From assembly GCA_003279945.1 (NCBI GenBank), contig QCGK01000002.1, forward strand, positions 62,001 to 126,000: 64,000 bases of DNA. Direction: 5' to 3'. The position numbers were made by a program, and so were the translations under genes. The stretch comes from Prochlorococcus sp. AG-388-A01. Its GTDB lineage: Bacteria > Cyanobacteriota > Cyanobacteriia > PCC-6307 > Cyanobiaceae. Position 1 is the first letter of the stretch. The number at the start of each line of letters is the position of its first letter. This document shows positions 7,949 through 17,291 of this stretch, one piece after another. The notes beneath the pieces are model-generated. The model was given only the letters and a program-made list of their open reading frames with translations. It did no database searches and was not told the DNA's origin.

Positions 7949-9418
7949 ATGATCAAACTTTTTAATACTTTAAGCAAAAGAGTTGAGGTTTTTAAACCTA
8001 TCGATGATGTAGTAAAAATTTATTGTTGTGGAGTAACTGTTTATGATTTATGTCATCTTGGTCATGCCAGAAGTTATATAGCCTGGGATGTATTGAGAAG
8101 ATTTTTAATTTACAGTGATTTCAAAGTGAAGTATGTTCAAAATTTTACAGATATTGATGACAAGATCTTAAAAAGAGCGAAAGAAGAACGCAGTTCAATG
8201 ATGGAAGTATCTGAAAAAAATATTATTGAATTTCATAAAGATATGGATTCTTTAGGGATAATGCGTGCAGATAGTATGCCAAGAGCAACGAATCATATAT
8301 GTAATATCTGCTCCTTTATAACAATCCTTGAGAACAAAGGTTATGCATACTCTAGGGATGGAGATGTTTATTATTCTGTTTTTAAAAATAAAAATTATGG
8401 AAAGCTAAGTAATCAAAATATACAAGAACAAAATATCAATCAGCAAGGAAGAATGGCTAATGACGAAAATAGTAAAAAACTAAATCCGCAAGATTTCGCA
8501 CTATGGAAAAAAGCCAAAGATGATGAACCATTTTTTGATTCGCCATGGGGTAAAGGTAGGCCAGGATGGCATATTGAATGTTCGGCGATGGTTAAAGATG
8601 AATTAGGAGATACTATTGATATCCATTTAGGTGGTTCTGATTTGATTTTTCCACATCATGAGAATGAAATTGCACAATCAGAAGCAGCTAATGGCAAAAA
8701 GCTAGCGAACTATTGGTTACACAATGGAATGGTCAATGTAAATGGACAAAAGATGAGTAAATCCCTTAAAAATTTCAAAACTATCAGAGAGCTCATTAAG
8801 TCAGGTATAAGCCCTATGACTTTGCGGTATTTTGTTATGACTGTGAATTATAGAAAACCACTTGATTTTACTGAGGAAGCTTTAAGGAGTGCTTCAGAAG
8901 CTTGGAAAAACATTAATGTAGCCCTTTCTTTTATGGAACTTACAAAAGGTGCTTTTAGATCTATTGATAAAAATGAATCCATCGAAGAAGAATATAAAGA
9001 GAAAATAAGTTTTAAACTATCTCAAAAAAAGCTTAAATTTTCTGAGGCTCTGGGAAATGACCTTAATACAGCAGGTGCTATTGCAATTATTTACGATTTA
9101 GCAAAACCATTAAAAAACTTTTTAAACCAATTTCAAAGGGTTGAAGGTTTTAAAATAGATCTAAATGAAAAATTCTTTCTAATTGAGAATTTTAAAACTC
9201 TTGAAAATTTAACTGAGGTACTTGGTCTTAAAAAGGAGGTTTTAGTAAAAGAAAGTAAAATAACAGTAGAAGAAATATCATCGCTAATTAATAAAAGATT
9301 GAAAGCAAAAAAGGAAAAGAATTATTCAAAGGCCGATGAAATCAGGAATTTGTTAAAAGAAAAAGGTATTGAACTTATTGATCAATCAAAGGAAATAACA
9401 ACATGGATAAGGGTCTAA
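7949..9418 (+). CDS. cysS: Cysteinyl-tRNA synthetase, 489 aa
   Basis: Class I aminoacyl-tRNA synthetase that charges tRNA-Cys. Signature elements are the zinc-ligand and HIGH region (CCGVTVYDLCHLGHARSYIA, with HLGHA at 36-40), WHIECSAM, the IHLGGSDLIFPHHENEIAQS block and the KMSKS loop (KMSKS, residues 268-272). The C-terminal DALR/anticodon-binding part ends with the usual RLKAKKEKNYSKADEIRNLL segment. Length normal. Downstream of polA with 24 bases between, same direction. Confidence 0.97.
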   Translation: MIKLFNTLSKRVEVFKPIDDVVKIYCCGVTVYDLCHLGHARSYIAWDVLRRFLIYSDFKVKYVQNFTDIDDKILKRAKEERSSMMEVSEKNIIEFHKDMDSLGIMRADSMPRATNHICNICSFITILENKGYAYSRDGDVYYSVFKNKNYGKLSNQNIQEQNINQQGRMANDENSKKLNPQDFALWKKAKDDEPFFDSPWGKGRPGWHIECSAMVKDELGDTIDIHLGGSDLIFPHHENEIAQSEAANGKKLANYWLHNGMVNVNGQKMSKSLKNFKTIRELIKSGISPMTLRYFVMTVNYRKPLDFTEEALRSASEAWKNINVALSFMELTKGAFRSIDKNESIEEEYKEKISFKLSQKKLKFSEALGNDLNTAGAIAIIYDLAKPLKNFLNQFQRVEGFKIDLNEKFFLIENFKTLENLTEVLGLKKEVLVKESKITVEEISSLINKRLKAKKEKNYSKADEIRNLLKEKGIELIDQSKEITTWIRV

Positions 9419-9500
9419 ATTTTAAGAAAAAAACCAATTTGAAATTTTTGTTTTTTAAATACACCTTTAAATGGGAAGATATTAGAAATATCAGAGAAAA

Positions 9501-10730
9501 TTGAAATACATTACTGTGCTCGGTTCTACTGGTTCAATAGGGACTCAAACTCTCGAAATAGCTAGTGAGCAGCCTGATAAGTTTAAAGCCGTAGCTCTTT
9601 CGGCTGGAAGAAATATTAATTTATTAACTGAACAAGTTAAAACACATAAACCAGAAGTAGTTGCAATTGAGGATGAAAATCTTATAGAAGATTTAAAAAG
9701 TAATATTAATAACTTAGATTTGGATAGTGCTCCCTTGGTTTTGGGTGGAAAGGAGGGGATTAACGCAGTTTCAGCGTGGGAGAAGGCAGATACTGTGATA
9801 ACAGGGATAGTAGGCTGTGCAGGCTTAATTCCAACAATGTCAGCAATTAATGCGGGGAAAAATATTGCACTTGCTAACAAAGAAACTTTAATTGCGGCAG
9901 GGCCAATTGTTATTCCTGCATTAAAGAAAAATAATAGTAGGCTTTTGCCTGCTGATTCAGAACACTCTGCTATCTTTCAATGTTTACAAGGATTACCTAA
10001 TTATGAAAATGCAGATTTTTCAACTGGAGAGATGCCTAAGGGTTTAAAAGCCATACATTTAACAGCTTCTGGTGGTGCCTTCAGAGATTGGGCCGTCGAG
10101 GATTTAAAGCATGTCACAGTGGAAGATGCGACTTCACATCCTAATTGGGATATGGGAAAAAAAATAACTGTAGATTCTGCAACTCTTATGAATAAAGGAT
10201 TAGAAGTCATAGAAGCTCATTATTTATTTGGGACCTCTTACGAAAATATCGAAATAGTTATCCACCCTCAAAGTATTATTCATTCAATGATTGAGATGGA
10301 AGATTCTTCAGTATTAGCTCAATTAGGTTGGCCAGATATGAAGCTACCTATTTTATATGCGATGAGTTGGCCTGAAAGATTTAAAACAAATTGGAAAAGA
10401 TTAAACCTTAGTGAAATTGGACAATTAACCTTTAAAGAGCCAGACGAGTTTAAATATCCATGCATGGGACTTGCCTATGCCGCAGGAAAATCTTCTGGGA
10501 CTATGCCTGCAGTCTTAAATGCTGCTAATGAAATGGCTGTTGAACAATTCCTTAAAGAAAAAATTTCTTTTCAAGAAATTCCAACATTTATAAGTAAAGC
10601 TTGTGAATCACATATGGAGAATTTGAATTTAAGTCCAGAATTGGAGGATATTCTTGAAGTAGACAATTGGGCCAGACTTTTTGTTAAGCAAGAAATTAAA
10701 AAAGGGAAAAAATACGTAAGTATTGGATAA
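9501..10730 (+). CDS. dxr: 1-deoxy-D-xylulose-5-phosphate reductoisomerase, 409 aa
   Basis: Second step of the MEP (non-mevalonate) isoprenoid pathway: NADPH-dependent conversion of DXP to MEP, feeding chlorophyll phytyl, carotenoid and quinone synthesis. Visible features are the NADPH-binding start ([18 protein letters not shown]), [12 protein letters not shown], metal/substrate motif [12 protein letters not shown], and the flexible-loop region [18 protein letters not shown]. The start is TTG 9501: the nearest in-frame upstream ATG (9471) is followed by a stop. Length normal. Confidence 0.96.
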   Translation: MKYITVLGSTGSIGTQTLEIASEQPDKFKAVALSAGRNINLLTEQVKTHKPEVVAIEDENLIEDLKSNINNLDLDSAPLVLGGKEGINAVSAWEKADTVITGIVGCAGLIPTMSAINAGKNIALANKETLIAAGPIVIPALKKNNSRLLPADSEHSAIFQCLQGLPNYENADFSTGEMPKGLKAIHLTASGGAFRDWAVEDLKHVTVEDATSHPNWDMGKKITVDSATLMNKGLEVIEAHYLFGTSYENIEIVIHPQSIIHSMIEMEDSSVLAQLGWPDMKLPILYAMSWPERFKTNWKRLNLSEIGQLTFKEPDEFKYPCMGLAYAAGKSSGTMPAVLNAANEMAVEQFLKEKISFQEIPTFISKACESHMENLNLSPELEDILEVDNWARLFVKQEIKKGKKYVSIG

Positions 10731-11096
10731 AAGTGAATATTCAAAAGCATCTAACTAGCCAAACTTTTTTTAACACTACAAGTTAAAGCAAGTTCATCTA
10801 TTAGTGGAATCAGGAATTAAGCATTCCATTAATAACCGATGTTATTTCTAGGGTTAGTTATATAAATTATTAGATTTAGAACGTAATTAGCAGGCAAATT
10901 TAATGGCCTTAAAAGTAGCAAAGCCATTCCTTGAGTTACGTTAAATCCTTTATCTTCCATAAATAAATAAATGGATTCATACATAAATTATAAATAGATT
11001 GTCAATCACTAAATTGATTAAAAGGTGTTGAATCAACAACTAAGTATTTTTCTTAATATTATAAAAATCTAGTATTAAGTTAATAATTTATAGAAA
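10731..11096. other. Gene-poor intergenic region after dxr
   Basis: 366 bases without a convincing gene. A leftward 43-codon ORF (10829-10960) is listed separately with low confidence. A short hairpin TGGAAT/ATTCCA (about 10806-10828) lacks a T-tract. I see nothing else. Confidence 0.5.
10829..10960 (-). CDS. Doubtful small ORF, 43 aa
   Basis: A leftward reading frame with ATG at 10960 and TAA at 10829-10831. The product begins MEDKGFNVTQGMALLLLRPL and contains LPANYVLNLIIYI. It has a plausible start and no internal rare features, but no Shine-Dalgarno and no recognisable family. It might be a gene remnant or chance. Recorded because it is the only ORF with a sensible start in this intergenic stretch. 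Confidence 0.2.
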   Translation of the reverse strand: MEDKGFNVTQGMALLLLRPLNLPANYVLNLIIYITNPRNNIGY

Positions 11097-11273
11097 ATGG
11101 AAGTAATTTTTAAAAGAGAAACTTCATTAGGTTTAGAATCCTTTGAAGGTTTAGGTTTTAATTCCGAAAAGGAACTTGAATTAGAAATTTCAAAACTTAC
11201 GAAATTAAGACCTGAATTTGATACTAATCTGGAAAATATAGATAGAGGTTCAGAAAGTAAACGTTTCATTTAA
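11097..11273 (+). CDS. Small acidic hypothetical protein, 58 aa
   Basis: ATG 11097. The product begins MEVIFKRETSLGLESFEGLG, then a charged helical part (NSEKELELEISKLTKLRPEF) and ends ENIDRGSESKRFI. It is soluble, with a real-protein composition. The overlapping leftward frame in the same place is serine-rich and looks like its shadow. Family unknown. It stands alone between dxr and a leftward hli gene. Confidence 0.55.
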   Translation: MEVIFKRETSLGLESFEGLGFNSEKELELEISKLTKLRPEFDTNLENIDRGSESKRFI

Positions 11274-11503
11274 TATTCTTGATCTTTAAATTATTGGTCT
11301 TGATTTAATACATCAAACCATTTGCTCAATACCCATAAAAAAGTCCGCCTTTATGGCTACTTGCACGCTTACATGACGATATACGTTTTAAAAACTATAC
11401 AAATGTGTTTGTTGTTGTGATGCTTAAAACAAGTGTAATAAAGAATTTGTAAGGAACAACTTTAAGGGGTACATATCCTTGCCTTTGAGATATAAAATCC
11501 ATT

Positions 11504-11638
11504 TTATACAAACCCTGGGATAATTTGTCCTGTTGTTAGATATGAACCAATAAGAGCAATAAAGCCGATCATCGCAAATCTGCCGTTGATCTTCTCAGCT
11601 ACAATTTTTTCCTTCTCAACTGTTTTTGTTTCGTTCAT
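11504..11638 (-). CDS. hli: High-light-inducible (Hli) protein, 44 aa
   Basis: A leftward, free-standing Hli gene. The product starts MNETKTVEKEKIVAEKINGR and continues FAMIGFIALIGSYLTTGQII, ending PGFV. This is the compact multicopy type of Prochlorococcus Hli, and its C-terminal part matches the Hli unit of the gene at 213-473 (TTGQIIPGFV). Start ATG at 11638-11636; stop TAA at 11506-11504. It is separate from the cluster at the window start, so it probably has its own stress promoter in 11639-11835. Confidence 0.93.
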   Translation of the reverse strand: MNETKTVEKEKIVAEKINGRFAMIGFIALIGSYLTTGQIIPGFV

Positions 11639-11835
11639 CTGTTTGGTTATTTGTTTAGCTAAGATTCTTTCTAATGCAATCTTGAAATAAATCTAATAAT
11701 AAAAAATAATAAGCGTGAGTATAATTACTTACTCTCATACCTTCTATAGGCTGGGCTTATAAAATAGTATTTTTAACAGGTGTTTGAACAATCCCTTAGA
11801 GTTAAATTAAAAGTAGTATTGGAAGGGTTATTAAA

Positions 11836-12183
11836 ATGGGGAAAGAGGTTCATAAACACCTTCTACTATGCGCAACACCGACAAAACAAAAATGCTTTAA
11901 AGGCAATGAAGGACAAAAAACATGGGAAAATCTGAAAAAAATTTTAAAAAAATTTGAGAATGATCACCCAAAAAAAAACATTCATATATTGAGATCAAAA
12001 GCTGACTGTTTAAGAATATGTAAAAATGGCCCAATTCTTCTAGTTTGGCCTGATGGTATTTGGTACGAGAAAGTTTCTCCAGAAAAAATTTCAGAAATAT
12101 TTAACTCACATATTATTAATGGTAAGCCAATTGAAAAATGGATTTTTCAAAAAACACCATTTTTAAATAGCTCTAGATACTAA
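11836..12183 (+). CDS. Thioredoxin-like [2Fe-2S] ferredoxin, 115 aa
   Basis: Resembles the thin ferredoxins related to the NuoE/HoxE fold that bind one [2Fe-2S] cluster. The N-terminus has HLLLCATPTKQKCF and the second half ADCLRICKNGPILLVWPDGI, giving the cysteine pairs expected for the four cluster ligands. The following WYEKVSPEKISEIFNSHIIN is the usual terminal helix. The physiological partner is not indicated by neighbours. It converges with the hydrolase at 12173, overlapping it by 11 bases. Confidence 0.85.
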   Translation: MGKEVHKHLLLCATPTKQKCFKGNEGQKTWENLKKILKKFENDHPKKNIHILRSKADCLRICKNGPILLVWPDGIWYEKVSPEKISEIFNSHIINGKPIEKWIFQKTPFLNSSRY

Positions 12184-13261
12184 TAAACCAATTCTTTACG
12201 GCTTCATCTGACCAGCAGCCATTCATAGAATGGAAACCATTATGTCCCCCTTTTTTAGTTATAAAAATAATAAATTTATCAATAGATTCTTTTCTTAAAT
12301 TCAAAGTAGCCTTATATGGAACCCAAGGATCATCCTTGGCATGAATAAAAAGCGTTGGTGGTAATTTTTTTATTGATTTCTGAATTCTAAATATTGGAGA
12401 AGCTCTGACATAATAATCCTCTAAAGAATTAAAACCCCAACTAGGAGCTGTAAATTTCTCATCAAATTCCCTTATACTTTTTAAACTTCTAATTTTTTTT
12501 CTTAATTTCTCTTTATTAAGAACTCTAACTTCATCATTATATCCTTCCCATAACTGATTTTTTAACCTGTGAAGTAACCATTTTTGGTAGAAATAATTTC
12601 TAGGTTTCTCAATACAGATACTGCATGATGATAGATCTAAAGGGCTACTTACGCAGGCCAGGCCATCTAAAAGTCTTAATCCGCTGTTTTCATCGTAATC
12701 TAAACAGGCATTTAAAAGAATTGTTCCACCTAAAGATAATCCAACACCGTAGATAGGAAGATTATTTTTCCTTCTAATGAGATCTTTGAACTCAAAATTA
12801 ATTAATTTTTTAAAATATTTTATTGCTGAAATGACATCACTGGAGCATCTAGCACAATAATTTCCTTTAGCTAAATATCTCGCAGACCCAGATCCTCTTA
12901 GATTTAATTTAAGAACTCCAAAACCATTATTTGCTAATTTCCTAGAGATTCTTCTTAAACCGAACCGTTTAGTCGAGCCCCCTAAACCATGAGTAACGAT
13001 AACAAAACCCCTAAGAGAACTTAAGTTTTCAGGTAATTCTAGAAATCCTAGAAGATAATCAAATTCAAATTTTTCAGAAAGAATTTTATTAACCGGGAAG
13101 AATATTTTTTTATTTTTTTTTGATTTACCAAAATCAATAGTAAATGTATCTCTCAAAGTTTGTAAGTCGCCACCTATCCAAGGTAAGACTTCTCGAAATG
13201 GCTTATTTTTTAAGTAATCTGAAAAACTAAAAGATATACTATTATTTGTCCCCAACTCCAA
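12173..13261 (-). CDS. YheT-type alpha/beta hydrolase, 362 aa
   Basis: Predicted serine hydrolase of the YheT/ABHD family. Seen: oxyanion region FVIVTHGLGGSTKRFGLRRI, the nucleophile elbow GVGLSLGGTILLNACLDYD (GLSLGG), acid region LFIHAKDDPWVP and the catalytic His region GGHNGFHSM. Substrate unknown; relatives act on short- or medium-chain esters. Its first 20 bases overlap the end of pntB, so it is probably the last gene of the pnt operon although unrelated in function. Confidence 0.85.
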   Translation of the reverse strand: MELGTNNSISFSFSDYLKNKPFREVLPWIGGDLQTLRDTFTIDFGKSKKNKKIFFPVNKILSEKFEFDYLLGFLELPENLSSLRGFVIVTHGLGGSTKRFGLRRISRKLANNGFGVLKLNLRGSGSARYLAKGNYCARCSSDVISAIKYFKKLINFEFKDLIRRKNNLPIYGVGLSLGGTILLNACLDYDENSGLRLLDGLACVSSPLDLSSCSICIEKPRNYFYQKWLLHRLKNQLWEGYNDEVRVLNKEKLRKKIRSLKSIREFDEKFTAPSWGFNSLEDYYVRASPIFRIQKSIKKLPPTLFIHAKDDPWVPYKATLNLRKESIDKFIIFITKKGGHNGFHSMNGCWSDEAVKNWFISI

Positions 13262-14681
13262 GATCCTTTAATTCTCCAATTAAATCATTCAATACCTTCT
13301 TTGCATCACCAAAGACCATAGAGGTATTTGGTAGATCAAATAAATCATTTTTTATTCCTGAGTAACCTGCACTCATTCCTCTTTTAATTACAAATACTGT
13401 TCTTGCTTCCTGCACATCAAGAACTGGCATTCCATATAAAGGGGAAGAACTATCATTTTTAGCCTGAGGATTAACTACATCATTTGCTCCTAAAACTAAA
13501 ACAACATCTGTTGCTGGAAAATCAGGATTTACAATATCCATTTCTTTTAGTTGTTCGTAAGGAACATCCGCTTCTGCTAAAAGTACATTCATATGTCCAG
13601 GCATCCTCCCAGCGACAGGATGAATTGCATAGACAACTTCAATACCATTTTGCTCTAGTTTTTTTGTCACTTCCCTTAAAGTATGTTGAGCTTGAGCAAC
13701 TGCGAGACCATAACCAGGAACAATTATTACCTTGTTAGCTGCCTCTAAAGTCAATGCACATTCTTCAACACTACAAGAAGTTATATTCGTATATTCTCCT
13801 GATCCAGAAGATACTTTACTTTGCGCAGATAAAGATCCTCCAAAAAGAACTGAAACCAATGATCTATTCATCCCCTTGCACATTACTTGAGTAAGTATTA
13901 GACCTGCTGCTCCAACCATTGCACCTGCCACTATCAAAAGCTGACTATCAACAACGAAACCTGCTGCCGCTGCTGCGATGCCTGAATAGCTGTTTAATAA
14001 AGATATAACAACTGGCATATCGGCTCCTCCAATTGGCAAAGTAACTCCTATTCCTAATAAGGAAGAAACTACAACTAAAAGCCAAATAGAACTGGTATTA
14101 CCGTTTATCAAGTCTAAAATGGCTATCAAGGAAGCAACTGCGAAAACAATATTTACGAAATGTCTAACTTTGCTCTGAGTCCATCTTGGAGTTGACAACC
14201 AACCCTGTAACTTTGCCATTGCCACAATCGAGCCAGTGAAAGTTATGGCACCTACAAATATGGAAACAGATATAGAAACTTCGTTAATCAGTGACTTGAA
14301 AAAATCAAGATTTTCTAAACTATTAGAGATTGGGAAAATAGCTACCCCTAGTGCCACTAAAAGTGATGACATACCACCACAACCATTAAACAATGCAACT
14401 GTTTCGGGCATGGAGGTCATCGGGACTCTTTTAGCCAGTATTGCGCCGAACAAACTACCAATAATTGTTCCAATTATTATCCAAATCCAAGACTGAATAG
14501 CAATTCCAGATGTTCCCAAATAATAAGATAGTAATCCTATTACTGATAGCGACATTGCAAATGCAGCTAATCTATTAGCATCTCTTGCTGATTTTACTTT
14601 TGATAACCCTTTTATTCCTAAAGCCAACAAAAGTACAGCTATTAGGTCAATAACGAATTTAATGATTTCAGGAAGATTCAT
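13242..14681 (-). CDS. pntB: NAD(P) transhydrogenase subunit beta, 479 aa
   Basis: Proton-pumping transhydrogenase, beta chain. The first ~270 residues are hydrophobic with about eight or nine membrane helices (PEIIKFVIDLIAVLLLALGI and others, plus LFNGCGGMSSLLVALG). The C-terminal NADP(H)-binding dIII domain contains VIIVPGYGLAVAQAQHTL, HPVAGRMPGHMNVLLAEA and VLVLGANDVVNPQA, which are diagnostic. It supplies NADPH from NADH using the proton gradient. Third gene of the pntA1-pntA2-pntB operon, 8 bases from pntA2. Confidence 0.97.
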   Translation of the reverse strand: MNLPEIIKFVIDLIAVLLLALGIKGLSKVKSARDANRLAAFAMSLSVIGLLSYYLGTSGIAIQSWIWIIIGTIIGSLFGAILAKRVPMTSMPETVALFNGCGGMSSLLVALGVAIFPISNSLENLDFFKSLINEVSISVSIFVGAITFTGSIVAMAKLQGWLSTPRWTQSKVRHFVNIVFAVASLIAILDLINGNTSSIWLLVVVSSLLGIGVTLPIGGADMPVVISLLNSYSGIAAAAAGFVVDSQLLIVAGAMVGAAGLILTQVMCKGMNRSLVSVLFGGSLSAQSKVSSGSGEYTNITSCSVEECALTLEAANKVIIVPGYGLAVAQAQHTLREVTKKLEQNGIEVVYAIHPVAGRMPGHMNVLLAEADVPYEQLKEMDIVNPDFPATDVVLVLGANDVVNPQAKNDSSSPLYGMPVLDVQEARTVFVIKRGMSAGYSGIKNDLFDLPNTSMVFGDAKKVLNDLIGELKDLGVGDK

Positions 14682-14689
14682 ACGAATAA

Positions 14690-14983
14690 TTACTTCTTAT
14701 TAGATGGTTTACGGCTAAACATTGCGAGCATTCGATCAGTAACAAAGAAACCTCCCACAACATTAAAAAGAGCAAATCCAAGAGAAACTGAACCAATAAT
14801 TAAAAGTGGTACGTTACCTTCTGCTTTTACAATTAAAGTTAATGCTGCAAGCATTGTTATTCCTGAAATTGCATTTGCTCCACTCATTAAAGGAGTATGA
14901 AGGGTTGGGGGAACTTTTCCAATTAACTCAAGGCCTAACAAACTACCAAGTAGAAGGACCCAAAGAAGATTTATAAAAGACAT
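14690..14983 (-). CDS. pntA2: NAD(P) transhydrogenase subunit alpha, membrane part (alpha-2), 97 aa
   Basis: Separate membrane segment of the alpha chain, as is usual in cyanobacteria where PntA is split. Three hydrophobic helices (FINLLWVLLLGSLLGLELIG; NAISGITMLAALTLIV; LLIIGSVSLGFALFNVVGGF) and a basic end (FSRKPSNKK). Family motif GKVPPTLHTPLMSGANAISG near residues 22-41. Lies between pntA1 and pntB, 12 and 8 bases away respectively. Confidence 0.95.
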   Translation of the reverse strand: MSFINLLWVLLLGSLLGLELIGKVPPTLHTPLMSGANAISGITMLAALTLIVKAEGNVPLLIIGSVSLGFALFNVVGGFFVTDRMLAMFSRKPSNKK

Positions 14984-14995
14984 AATTTTAAAACC

Positions 14996-16126
14996 TTAAT
15001 TTTCAAAAACTTTATTTTGAAGGACAACTCCTTCATCACTTAATAGACATCCAGAAATAAGTTCATCCTCTTTATCTAATTTAATTACACCATCTTTTAT
15101 AAATGGTGTAATCAAAGATGTTAAGTTCTTAGCATAAAGTGAACTCGCATCGTAAGGGACTGATGAAGGTAATTCACCAGCACCTATAAGCTTTACACCG
15201 TCTTTGATAGTAGTTTTATTTGATTTTGTTCCTTCGCAGTTACCTCCTTGAGAAACTGCTAAATCAATCACTACAGCACCAGGCCTCATTTTTTCAATCA
15301 TTGAAGAGTCTATTAAAACAGGCGCCTTTTTACCTAGAACTTGCGCAGTACATATAGCAACATCTGCTTCAGATAAATATTTAGTTAAAGTAATCTTCTG
15401 TTTTGAAAGAAATTCAGTAGTTACTGCCTTTGCATAACCTCCTGCCTCTCCAGGTTTTTCGTCAACTTCAGGAAGTTCTATAAATCTTGCTCCTAGGGAC
15501 TCTACTTGTTCTTTAACCGCTGGTCTTATATCGGATACAAAAACTATTGCACCAAGTCTTTTTGCTGTAGCAACTGCTTGTAATCCTGCAACTCCTCCAC
15601 CTAAAACGACTACTTTGGCAGGTTGAACAGTGCCAGCTGCAGTCATAAGCATGGGGAAATATCTATCTAATTCACTTGCGGCTAAAAGAACTGCTTTGTA
15701 TCCAGCGATATTGGCCTGTGAAGAGAGAACATCAGAAGATTGAGCCCTACTAATTCTCGGAAGCAACTCTAGTGATAAAGCTGAAATCTTATTACTGTTT
15801 ATAATATTAAGAAGTTCTTTATTTCCATATGGGTCAAGAAGACCAAGAAGAACAGCGCCTTTCTTTAATTTTATTAAATTATCTACAGATGGAGTTTGAA
15901 CACAAAATACTATATCCGCTTCACCCCAAATGTTTTGATCTAATTCACTTATTATTATGCCGCCCGACTTTTCATATAATAAGTCATTAAATCCTGATAA
16001 TTTTCCTGCTGAACTTTCAATATAAACATCACACCCAAGGCTTTTTAATTTCTTTACTGCTTCTGGCGTAGCTGAAACTCTCCTTTCACCAGAGCATGTT
16101 TCGGCAGGAATAAGTATCTTTGTCAA
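14996..16126 (-). CDS. pntA: NAD(P) transhydrogenase subunit alpha, NAD-binding part (alpha-1), 376 aa
   Basis: Soluble NAD(H)-binding dI domain of the transhydrogenase, related to alanine dehydrogenase. Landmarks are the start AETCSGERRVSATPEAVKKL, the Rossmann loop KVVVLGGGVAGLQAVATAKR, SLGARFIELP, the mobile-loop region and MRPGAVVIDLAVSQGGNCEG. It is the promoter-proximal gene of the pnt operon and transcribed leftward, divergently from the unknown protein at 16253. Confidence 0.96.
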   Translation of the reverse strand: MTKILIPAETCSGERRVSATPEAVKKLKSLGCDVYIESSAGKLSGFNDLLYEKSGGIIISELDQNIWGEADIVFCVQTPSVDNLIKLKKGAVLLGLLDPYGNKELLNIINSNKISALSLELLPRISRAQSSDVLSSQANIAGYKAVLLAASELDRYFPMLMTAAGTVQPAKVVVLGGGVAGLQAVATAKRLGAIVFVSDIRPAVKEQVESLGARFIELPEVDEKPGEAGGYAKAVTTEFLSKQKITLTKYLSEADVAICTAQVLGKKAPVLIDSSMIEKMRPGAVVIDLAVSQGGNCEGTKSNKTTIKDGVKLIGAGELPSSVPYDASSLYAKNLTSLITPFIKDGVIKLDKEDELISGCLLSDEGVVLQNKVFEN

Positions 16127-16252
16127 TTTATTTATTTTTTTAACATACTAAATATAAATTGAAGAAAGTCAAAAGTCTTGGATTTTTGTTAAAAATATAT
16201 TTTCTTTTCCGTAAAAAATAGCTATCTAGAATATATAGATACTAAAAATCCA

Positions 16253-16831
16253 ATGAGTATAAAAGCAATCGAATGTCCTGATGGAGTATGTCACAGCCAT
16301 CATGGTGGTCATGCTGTACCTAGGCAAGCTATGCAGAAAAATCTCGAAAAGCATGGAAAAGATTGGTGCGAGAAATTAGCAGAGAGAATTTATGAAATGT
16401 CAGTTGATACTTATTCACAGACAGTCATGCCAAGTCTCCACTCGGCAGGCTGGCAACGAAGACACTTAGATTGGGAGTTCAAGCTAGCAGAAAATGATTC
16501 TGAACCTGATGAAGCTCTTGTTGAAGGAATTATAAATGCTACCGAAAGCTTTTTAAGGAGTAGTGAGGTGCATCGATTATTTATTCAGGAATTAGTCCAG
16601 GGAACATTTGAAGAAGCAAATGATAAAAAAATTATTTCTAAAGCAATAAAATCCATCATTGAAGAAGAGATTGTTAGTTCACTAAGAGAAAAGAAAGAAA
16701 CTCTTTTAAAAAAAATATCTGCAAAATTAGTATCAGAAGAAAAAGTTAGCGAGGAACTTGCAATAAATTCAGCTAAAGAGGGTTTTGAGGAAGTCGAAAG
16801 GCTACTTGCAAATCATAGCGAGGCAGTTTAA
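16253..16831 (+). CDS. Conserved picocyanobacterial protein of unknown function, 192 aa
   Basis: I do not recognise a named family. The N-terminus is Cys/His-rich (ECPDGVCHSHHGGHAVPR), which could bind metal. The middle has aromatic and acidic motifs (MPSLHSAGWQRRHLDWEFKL) and the C-terminal ~90 residues look like helical, possibly coiled, charged sequence ending LLANHSEAV. No signal peptide or membrane helix. ATG 16253 is the first start after a stretch of stops. Divergent from pntA. Confidence 0.75.
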   Translation: MSIKAIECPDGVCHSHHGGHAVPRQAMQKNLEKHGKDWCEKLAERIYEMSVDTYSQTVMPSLHSAGWQRRHLDWEFKLAENDSEPDEALVEGIINATESFLRSSEVHRLFIQELVQGTFEEANDKKIISKAIKSIIEEEIVSSLREKKETLLKKISAKLVSEEKVSEELAINSAKEGFEEVERLLANHSEAV

Positions 16832-16986
16832 CCCTATTTCTTTATATTTACTTTATAATTCCATCGATAATTGGCTCAAATATAAATTAAAGATTAAATT
16901 TTTGTTTGAAAGTACAAAGTTGTAACTGATTAGACAATACATTTATTCCTTAGTGTGTTTACCTATAAAGAACTTTATAAGTGTTA

Positions 16987-17211
16987 ATGGACAATTTCAT
17001 TAGGAAAAGGATCGATATTGCAACCTGTTGGGCTACCAACAGAATATCTGCAATGGATACTCTAGAAAGATATGAAGATAGTTATGCAATAGCAGAAGAA
17101 TTTAGAGAGTGGATATTACATATTGGAGAAAAGAACGAAAATTTAAAAGATTCTGTTTTAAATTTCCCAAAGGAATTAAAAAAGTTATTAGACCAAAAAG
17201 TCAACGATTAA
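16987..17211 (+). CDS. Small conserved hypothetical protein, 74 aa
   Basis: I take ATG 16987 (MDNFIRKRIDIATCWATNRI); a GTG two codons upstream (16981) is possible. The product is helical and acidic (TLERYEDSYAIAEEFREWIL) with no membrane segment and no known domain. It lies alone between the unknown 192-aa protein and the thioredoxin reductase, and is followed by a weak hairpin at 17232-17255. Confidence 0.7.
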   Translation: MDNFIRKRIDIATCWATNRISAMDTLERYEDSYAIAEEFREWILHIGEKNENLKDSVLNFPKELKKLLDQKVND

Positions 17212-17231
17212 ATAATAAATAGATCGTGTGA

Positions 17232-17255
17232 AACCCTACCTCCATTGTTAGGGTT
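17232..17255 (+). terminator. Possible weak terminator or attenuator hairpin
   Basis: Stem AACCCTA (17232-17238) and TAGGGTT (17249-17255) with a 10-nt loop, 20 bases after a stop codon. The following sequence is T-rich but lacks a clean T run, so it could instead be a leader hairpin of the thioredoxin reductase gene at 17292. Confidence 0.4.
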
Positions 17256-17291
17256 AGTTTATTATTATTAGTAGTGAAAGTTAGCAAATAA

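Noticed and set aside
10806-10828. Hairpin TGGAAT/ATTCCA after dxr as a terminator
   Set aside because: Long loop, weak stem and no T-tract on either strand.
11075-11269. A leftward 64-codon ORF opposite the 58-aa gene
   Set aside because: Serine/leucine-rich composition typical of an antisense shadow; the rightward frame at 11097 has a better start and composition.
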